Below, in pieces: positions 7,981-12,753 of a DNA stretch of 12,753 nucleotides. The notes below the pieces were generated by a model, which was not told where the DNA came from, ran no database searches, and worked only from the letters and a program-made list of their open reading frames with translations. Position 1 is the stretch's first letter. Each line of letters begins with the position of its first letter. Location: the NCBI GenBank assembly GCA_016256075.1, contig SDVU01000511.1, forward strand, positions 1-12,753. The letters are read 5' to 3'. Origin of the DNA: Dictyocoela muelleri. Taxonomy: Eukaryota; Microsporidia. Made by a program: the position numbers and the translations under genes.

Positions 7981-8390
7981 AATGAATTTAATAATGATGA
8001 TATTAATTTATTTTTACAACATCTCAAAAATCTTCACGACGATATGATTTTACGATTTAATGACTTGTTAAATCCAAACATACCTAACTAGATAATCGAT
8101 CCCTTTTCTGTCAAGGTTGAAACTGTAGATATTCTTATTCAGGAAAGCTTAATTGAATTACAAAACTATTTAACTGAAAAATGAGTTTTTATTCTGAAAA
8201 ATATAATTTTTGGTTTAAAAATAATATGACTGAAAAATATAATATTTTATGGAAAAAGATCAAATTATTTCCTAAGACCTCGACTTCTTCGTATTTATTA
8301 GAAACGGGGTTTAGTATGGATAACGATTTAATTACAAAAAGAAACAGACTTAATGTTATAAATCGAGTGGATCTTAAATTAAACTTTTAA
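7981..8390 (+). pseudogene. hAT transposase C-terminus, ZBED5/FAM200-like
   Basis: Remnant of the C-terminal part of a hAT transposase. The frame from 8011 reads FLQHLKNLHDDMILRFNDLL, then NPNIPN, IIDPFSV and LIQESLIELQN. The matching family segment is of the type 'hLxxLhxDmxxRFxDLL...IPxWxxxPF...LQEELIELQ'. A TAG at 8089-8091 stands where the family has Trp. Near 8175 the reading shifts to the frame of 8181-8390, which gives KYNFWFK, LWKKIKLFPKTSTSSYLLET, GFSMDNDLITKRNRLNV and DLKLNF, the signature hAT dimerisation domain. The catalytic N-terminal portion is missing. It is dead as a transposase and there is no sign of domestication. Confidence 0.7.
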
Positions 8391-8560
8391 AAAAAAGAGC
8401 CTGATATATAAAGAATAATTTCGAAAAATCAACCACAAGGATCTCATAAAAATTTTATTAATTTAAAATTTTTTTATTTTATTTATTAATTTTAAATTGG
8501 GTCATGGGATTTATTTAGGGGTAAAATCTCATTATTTTGAAAAGAGGTTGAGAATGACTG
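7981..8560 (+). mobile_element. 3' end of a hAT transposon (Charlie/ZBED5-like)
   Basis: The 3' part of a hAT element: the end of the transposase gene, a 3' untranslated part with an AT-rich hairpin (about 8455-8500), and a terminus reading GAGGTTGAGAATGACTG ending at 8560. That terminus resembles the AGGTTGAGAACCACTG ends of hAT-Charlie elements. The next 8 bases, TTTTATAG, fit the nTnnnnAn style of hAT target sites. No matching CAGTNATTCTCAACC left end is found upstream, so the 5' part is lost, perhaps through insertion of or rearrangement with the neighbouring Merlin element. Confidence 0.65.
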
Positions 8561-9072
8561 TTTTATAGCACCTAAAATTAAAAATAATAGACTTAAATGA
8601 AAACTAGAAATATTAGCACTATTATTGTGTAAATTTCTTAAAAAGTTAGAATTACACAAAAATAGCAGCCCTATAAAAAATCTATAAGTTTTAATTAAAT
8701 TTTATATGATTAAAATTCTCAGGTGATTTTTCGACCAAAAAACACTCGAGGTTATTTTTGAACTCAACAAAAAAAACATACCTTATACGTACTGTGTAAC
8801 TTAAAAAACATATATTGAAACAGTTAGCTAGGATATAATTAACAAAATGAGTGGGATTTACGATTGTAAAATATTATTTGACTGACTTCGATTAATTTTG
8901 ACAGAAAGTGCTTCATATGCCGTTAAGTCTGTTAAAATATTAAAAACTATCTTCTAAAATCTCAAACATGTAACGTGGTAGCACATATGCTACATTATAT
9001 CTGCGAAAAGTAAAGAGATGTTCTCTCTATCTCAAATTTAGTAAGTTCACAACTTAAGCGAGTTTTGGTAAA
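8561..9072. other. Gene-free AT-rich stretch with a hairpin
   Basis: No gene is seen. A clear inverted repeat at 8616-8669 pairs GCACTATTATTGTGTAA with TTACACAAAAATAGCAGC around a 19-base loop, and weaker complementarity continues outward. A small perfect hairpin, GTAGCACATATGCTAC, lies near 8978-8993. Confidence 0.4.
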
Positions 9073-9080
9073 AAAAATAG

Positions 9081-9399
9081 GGTACTAGTACCAGAATATG
9101 TCAAAAAATTGGGTATCAAATTTCCTTTTATAGAAAGTAATAATTTTATATCCATGTGTATATTATTATAGTAATTGAGCTTAGATAGTTTTTACTATAA
9201 CTATAATTAAAAAATATATATTACATCTTAAATTCCCCAAAGGGAAATTTAAGATGTAATATATATTTTCTAATTATAGTTACAGTAAAAACTATCTAAG
9301 CTCAATTACTATAATAATATACACATGTATATAAAATTATTACTTTCTATAAAATGTAATTTGATATCCAATTTTTTGACATATTCTGGTACTAGTACC
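9081..9399. mobile_element. Fold-back (palindromic) MITE with exact 8-bp target duplication
   Basis: 319 bp of near-perfect palindrome with arms of about 158 bp, almost no loop and centre at 9240 (TTCCCCAAAGGGAA). Both tips are GGTACTAGTACC, itself a 12-bp palindrome. The flanks are identical 8-mers AAAAATAG at 9073-9080 and 9400-9407, so the ends are defined to the base. Arms differ by only a handful of substitutions and indels, indicating recent formation or active copy correction. No protein is encoded. The 8-bp duplication and GG...CC ends suit mobilisation by a Merlin- or hAT-type transposase. Its tip is unlike the Merlin ends at 6634 and 7772, so it belongs to a different family. Confidence 0.8.
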
Positions 9400-9407
9400 A
9401 AAAATAG

Positions 9408-9802
9408 AGAAAATCATAGTTTCTTTAAAAACACTTGCGGTTTAGTCCTCCCGAAAGTTTCCAGCAATAACAAGGTGAGAAACCTGGATTTCTTTCATAG
9501 TTGATGTTTCCATAAAATATGATTTATATAAATCATTTTTGAAAGATATTGTTGAAAAAAAACAACGAATACCTTCAAATCTTTATATCTTTTATAGATG
9601 TTAATTTTATGTTAGTGCTAAATGAAATTAAATTTCTTTTTTAGTCGAAAGTATAACAAAGTTAGAAAAAAAATTTTCCTCGTCAAAACAGATAAACATC
9701 TTGAAAGATATCAAAAAAAATAATAAATTCCATATTTAAAGAAAAATTAGACATTTTCTTAACAAAAAATCCGAAATTTATTTCTTTTTTAATTTGAAAT
9801 AA
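9408..9802. other. Gene-free AT-rich stretch
   Basis: No supported gene. Being directly upstream of a hAT relic it may be a worn-out part of the same element, but no transposase motif can be read here. Confidence 0.35.
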
Positions 9803-9955
9803 ATAACAAGTAATGAAAAAGATAAAATTTTTCTGTATGTACCAGTTACGCCTGGAGAAGTCGAACGTAGTTTTAGTAAAATGGATTAAACGTAGATTAT
9901 TTAAGAAGAACTATGACATTAAGACACGAAAAATACTATTTTTTCTTTACTATAA
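9803..9955 (+). pseudogene. Second hAT dimerisation-domain relic
   Basis: The frame through 9833 reads KIFLYVPVTPGEVERSFSKM, the classic 'P-V-T-x-x-x-x-E-R-S-F-S-K' start of the hAT C-terminal dimerisation domain. Family similarity then fades into several stops (TAA, TAG) and shifts between frames. The continuation may be IKRRLFKKNYDIKTRK in the neighbouring frame, ending near LYYN. It is a different lineage from the ZBED5-like relic at 7981-8390, which has ETGFSMDNDLITK at the equivalent site. No inverted repeats or target duplication are found. It is too short to date. Confidence 0.55.
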
Positions 9956-10756
9956 TAAAATTTATATTAATTTAATCAAATTTAAAATATTAGTCAAAAA
10001 ATTCATTTATCTTTAAAATATTTATTTTTTTGTCTTTATATTTCGTAGAGTTATATTAAAAGCACTTATGAATTTAGATTTGTAAACTATCGATCTTAAA
10101 CATAAGATCAATATTTTTTCTAATACTAATTTATAAACACAATAAAAAAAATAAGAAGATATTATACAAAACACGTTTTTTTAAAACTAAAAAAATATGT
10201 TTTTTAACTTTAATCATGTTTTTATAAGTTTTTTTTATTGAAATGTCATTTAAAAAATTAAAACTAGATTTTTTAATTAAAAACCCGGCATTTTTAATTA
10301 AAAAATTGGACATTTCTAATTTAAAATAAAGACTTTTACCAGAATTGCACAAAAACAGGCTTTTCACAAAAAACAGGCTTTTCACGGGCCCTAGTAATTA
10401 AACATAGTTTCATAAAATTTGAATTATTTTAAAATAACTTTCTAACTTATCATCAAAAAAAATTAGGTCTGTAATCATATAACAATTTTATTCACCACTT
10501 TACTTCAGATTCTGCTTAAAACATATAAATAATATTCTATTTCGCAATATTATTGCTATGTAAACTAAAATGTCTTATTTAAATTGATTTTAATGACTTT
10601 TAAACCCCTCGAAGAACCTTTCCCCTCCAATATTTGGCCATTTCTTGTATTTCTTGCCGAAGAATTATAAAGCGCATTGCATAAGAACCAATACTTCGTT
10701 GGTAATTTCGAAAAAGCAAGATCTCAACCATAAGGCGGAAATATAGATTTTTTTAT
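9956..10756. other. Gene-free AT-rich stretch with small repeats
   Basis: AACAGGCTTTTCAC is tandemly duplicated at about 10353-10387. GAAATGTC near 10240 pairs with GACATTTC near 10309 around two TTTTTAATTAAAAA blocks, giving a small fold-back. The minus-strand open frame through here (10131-10385) is built from these repeats and homopolymers and is not called. Nothing is recognised at 10400-10750. Confidence 0.4.
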
Positions 10757-11045
10757 TTATAGACGGACCTTGACAAATTTATAGACCCCTTTTGCCCGAC
10801 TTATAGACCAGTTTCTCAAACAATAGACACAATTAGCTGAAGTAATATGCCCATTTTCTCGGAATAATAGACATATTTCACCAAAGTTATAGATCCGTGT
10901 CTTTATAGTTGTGACCCCACATTTTCAGTTATAGATCAACTTTAACGAGTTATCGTCTTATTTTCCAAGTTAGAAGCCCCTTTTCCTATTTTTCTATATT
11001 TATAGACATATTTTCACAGGTTTATATACATATTTCACATACTAA
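10757..11045 (+). repeat. Degenerate 22-bp minisatellite, about 13 units
   Basis: Units begin ATAGAC or a close variant at 10759, 10781, 10803, 10823, 10845, 10867, 10889, 10911, 10931, 10952, about 10972, 11002 and 11024, mostly 20-22 bp apart. A rough consensus is ATAGACCCATTTTCNCAAGTT. Individual units differ strongly, so the array is old. No open reading frame runs through it. The period and the ATAGNC...CCAT core match the cleaner array at 11412-11499. Confidence 0.7.
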
Positions 11046-11411
11046 TAAAAAATTAAGCCTATCTAAATAAAACCTTAAAGCCAAAAGTTCATTGATGGCT
11101 ATAACACACAATTTAGCTTTTTTTTTTATTAAAGACAAAAATATTTAAAATATACGTATGATATATGTCAGAATATATTAAAATGCTTTTTTCGGTTTCT
11201 AATTGTAGACGATAACTAGCCGCGTGATTTGTTTTTCATAAAAAATTTGGCAATATCTTAGTATAAAAAATATCCAAATATATTTTATATTAGACACCCT
11301 CTAAAAATATATCATAAATTAACGAATATGGGAATGCTAAAGTAAAAAAAATTTTCCTTTTGTTGTCTTATTTACATCTTTTAGAAACCAATTTTTATAT
11401 ACAGTCAATTT

Positions 11412-11499
11412 CATTTTTATAGTCACCATGTTACATTTTTATAGTCACCATGTTACATTTTTATAGTCACCATATTGCATTTTTATAGTCGCCATTTTT
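11412..11499 (+). repeat. 22-bp minisatellite, four nearly identical units
   Basis: CATTTTTATAGTCACCATGT plus two bases repeats at 11412, 11434, 11456 and 11478. The first two are identical, the third differs at its 3' end, and the fourth by a few bases. A partial decayed unit (ACAGTCAATTT) precedes it at about 11401. It has the same period as the older array at 10757-11045 and a similar core, so it probably shares its origin but amplified more recently. Confidence 0.85.
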
Positions 11500-11827
11500 A
11501 TAAAATAAAAGTACCCATTAAAATGTATTTAGATCAAGAAAGTGAAAATTATAATGAAGATGATAATAATGATAATAACATATAAGATATAAATTTCAAT
11601 AACACACGTGAAACCGGAAGGAAAGGTAACCCGAGAAAACGACAAAGTCGTTTTTTCGGGGTTTTCCGTCGTTTTTGCCAAAAAAAACGGCAAACTTTTT
11701 AATTATTATGAAATAAGGTCTCACAAGAACTTACCTCGAGCGCAGCACGGTATTAGCGCGAGAACTCACCACGATTTTTTCTTGATAAAAAAAATATAGC
11801 AATATCTTTGTTTTAACAAGAATATTC

Positions 11828-12114
11828 GGTTCAACAAAGGGTTATGCCCCCTGAAAAAATTAGGAGGGGTGAAAAAAAAGTAAATTGAAATAAGAATAGA
11901 ATCAAATAGAAGGTTCCTGGACTATTTTTTCATATAAATAAATATTTCTACGGGAATAGCATTTTTTGCAAAGCAAAAAATGTTATTCCCGTAGAAATAT
12001 TTATTTATATGGAAAACTAGTCCAGGAACCTCCTATTTGATTCTATTCTTATTTCAATTTACTTTTTTTCACCCCTCCTCAATTTTTTCAGGGGGCATAA
12101 CCCTTTGTTGAACC
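11828..12114. mobile_element. Young near-perfect palindromic MITE nested in the fold-back
   Basis: 287 bp: two arms of 142 bp that differ at only about half a dozen positions, with a 3-base loop (AAA, 11970-11972). Tips are GGTTCAACAAAGGG and CCCTTTGTTGAACC. It is flanked by identical 8-mers GAATATTC at 11820-11827 and 12115-12122. The opposite arm of the host fold-back preserves the uninterrupted site (rc of about 12377-12386, diverged), so the insertion event and the 8-bp duplication are directly visible. No coding capacity. The GG...CC ends and 8-bp duplication match those of the element at 9081, although the two share no arm sequence. Confidence 0.85.
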
Positions 12115-12439
12115 GAATATTCGATTCTAACGTTGTATATACACCCTCTTTTAAATTTCTATAAATTACTAAATATGAAAATTTAAAAGTATAATAAAAT
12201 TTTTTTATATTGTTTTATATACATAATTAAGACATATGTTTTTCTTATAAGATGGCCGTTTATATAAAAACAGATTCTAAAATATGTATATAAAACAATA
12301 TAAAAAATTTATTATACCTTTTCATTTATATATTTGGTAATTTATAAAATTTTTCTAGAGATAGCGTCTATACAACGTTATAATCGGATATGTTTGTTAA
12401 AACTAAGATATTGCTATGATTTATTATCAAGAAAAAAAA

Positions 12440-12565
12440 TCGTGGTGAGTTCTCGCGCTAAAACCGCGCTGCGCTTGTGGAGATTTCTCGCGCAGAGCTC
12501 GCGATGCGCCCAAGGAGAGTTTACGAGAACACACCTGAAGCGAGTTCTCGTGGGAGCTCTGTGCT
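12440..12565. repeat. GC-rich end of the fold-back with TCTCGCG-type short repeats
   Basis: In a region otherwise dominated by A and T, this stretch is rich in G and C and repeats variants of GAGTTCTCGCG, GATTTCTCGCG, AGAGCTCGCG and GAGTTCTCG. The equivalent left end (11631-11740) has mostly been replaced by other small hairpins (AAAACGACAAAGTCGTTTT at about 11636). The outer ends of the two arms have therefore evolved differently. Confidence 0.5.
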
Positions 12566-12599
12566 CTTTGTTACCCACTTTCCAGTATTTAAATAAAAA

Positions 12600-12753
12600 A
12601 TTAATAACCCTTCGTAAAAAATGATTTATTCAAGAGAAAAAATGTTCACAAATAATTTTTAAAGCCATTTCCCCTGCATTACGTTGAAATACAAATAATT
12701 CTAGATATATTTTTAAATCAGATGATGAAAAATATCTTTTTGTAACAAATTCC
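12600..12753. other. AT-rich end of window
   Basis: Nothing recognisable between the fold-back and the end of the window. Confidence 0.4.

Larger units (their letters stand above)
11625..12575. mobile_element. Large fold-back element, interrupted in its left arm
   Basis: After removing the inserted palindrome (11828-12114) and one copy of its duplicated target, the left arm (11625-11819 plus 12115 to about 12225) is inverted and similar to the right arm (about 12283-12575). Anchors are GGTAAC 11625 with GTTACC 12570; AGCGCGAGAACTCACCACGA near 11754 with TCGTGGTGAGTTCTCGCGCT near 12440; AGCAATATCTTTGTTTTAAC with GTTAAAACTAAGATATTGCT; and ATTGTTTTATATACATA 12209 with its complement ending 12299. 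The centre is near 12254. Arms are about 300 bp with clear divergence, most of it in the outer 110 bp. The short open frames inside are fold-back sequence, not genes. The outer limits are uncertain (similarity may reach 11614 and 12584), and no target duplication is seen. Confidence 0.65.

Noticed and set aside
10131-10385. Minus-strand open frame of 84 codons rich in Phe, Leu and Lys
   Set aside because: Composed of duplicated short repeats and homopolymers in AT-rich DNA; no family resemblance.
10757-11499. CRISPR array
   Set aside because: Units are contiguous tandem repeats with no unique spacers between conserved repeats, and the context is eukaryotic transposons.
11608-12624. Plus-strand open frames of 63 and 96 codons at the two ends of the large fold-back
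   Set aside because: They are opposite strands of the same inverted repeat, with no conserved protein between arms.

Overview
The window is strongly AT-rich eukaryotic DNA that is mostly repeats and decayed transposons. Only one coding region looks like an intact host gene. The mix of a Merlin (IS1595/IS1016-type) transposon, an integrase-bearing DNA transposon of Ginger type, hAT remnants and a very short intronless gene would fit an AT-rich, transposon-laden microsporidian (a Hamiltosporidium- or Dictyocoela-like genome). That is an inference from content; no rRNA or species marker is present, and another AT-rich protist, fungus or invertebrate is not excluded.

Layout. 1-500: AT-rich DNA opening with a piece of a dispersed repeat that contains a perfect Pol III B-box. 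501-2185: a decayed integrase element with TGTNR-type terminal inverted repeats built from 17-bp units. 2220-2310: a short degenerate tandem repeat. 2745-3055: an old fold-back (palindromic) element. 3060-3840: gene-free AT-rich DNA with a 16-bp tandem repeat. 4153-4638: the host gene, a small protein resembling the C-terminal part of Sds3/BRMS1 (Sin3 histone-deacetylase complex). 4800-5450: two diverged copies of a repeat unit about 465 bp apart, with a 46-bp tandem duplication between them. 6634-7772: a Merlin transposon with inverted repeats and a transposase gene carrying one stop and one frameshift. 7981-8560: the 3' end of a hAT (Charlie/ZBED5-like) transposon. 9081-9399: a fold-back element with an exact 8-bp target duplication. 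9803-9955: a second hAT dimerisation-domain relic. 10757-11045 and 11412-11499: two minisatellites, both with a 22-bp period and related cores. 11625-12575: a large fold-back element with a younger near-perfect palindrome (11828-12114) inserted into its left arm.

There is no operon or pathway to reconstruct. The story is one of layered transposition. The nested palindrome at the right end gives a relative order of insertion. The two young palindromes share GG...CC ends and 8-bp target duplications, which fits mobilisation by a Merlin- or hAT-like transposase. Relics of both are in the window, but no terminal sequence links either palindrome to them.
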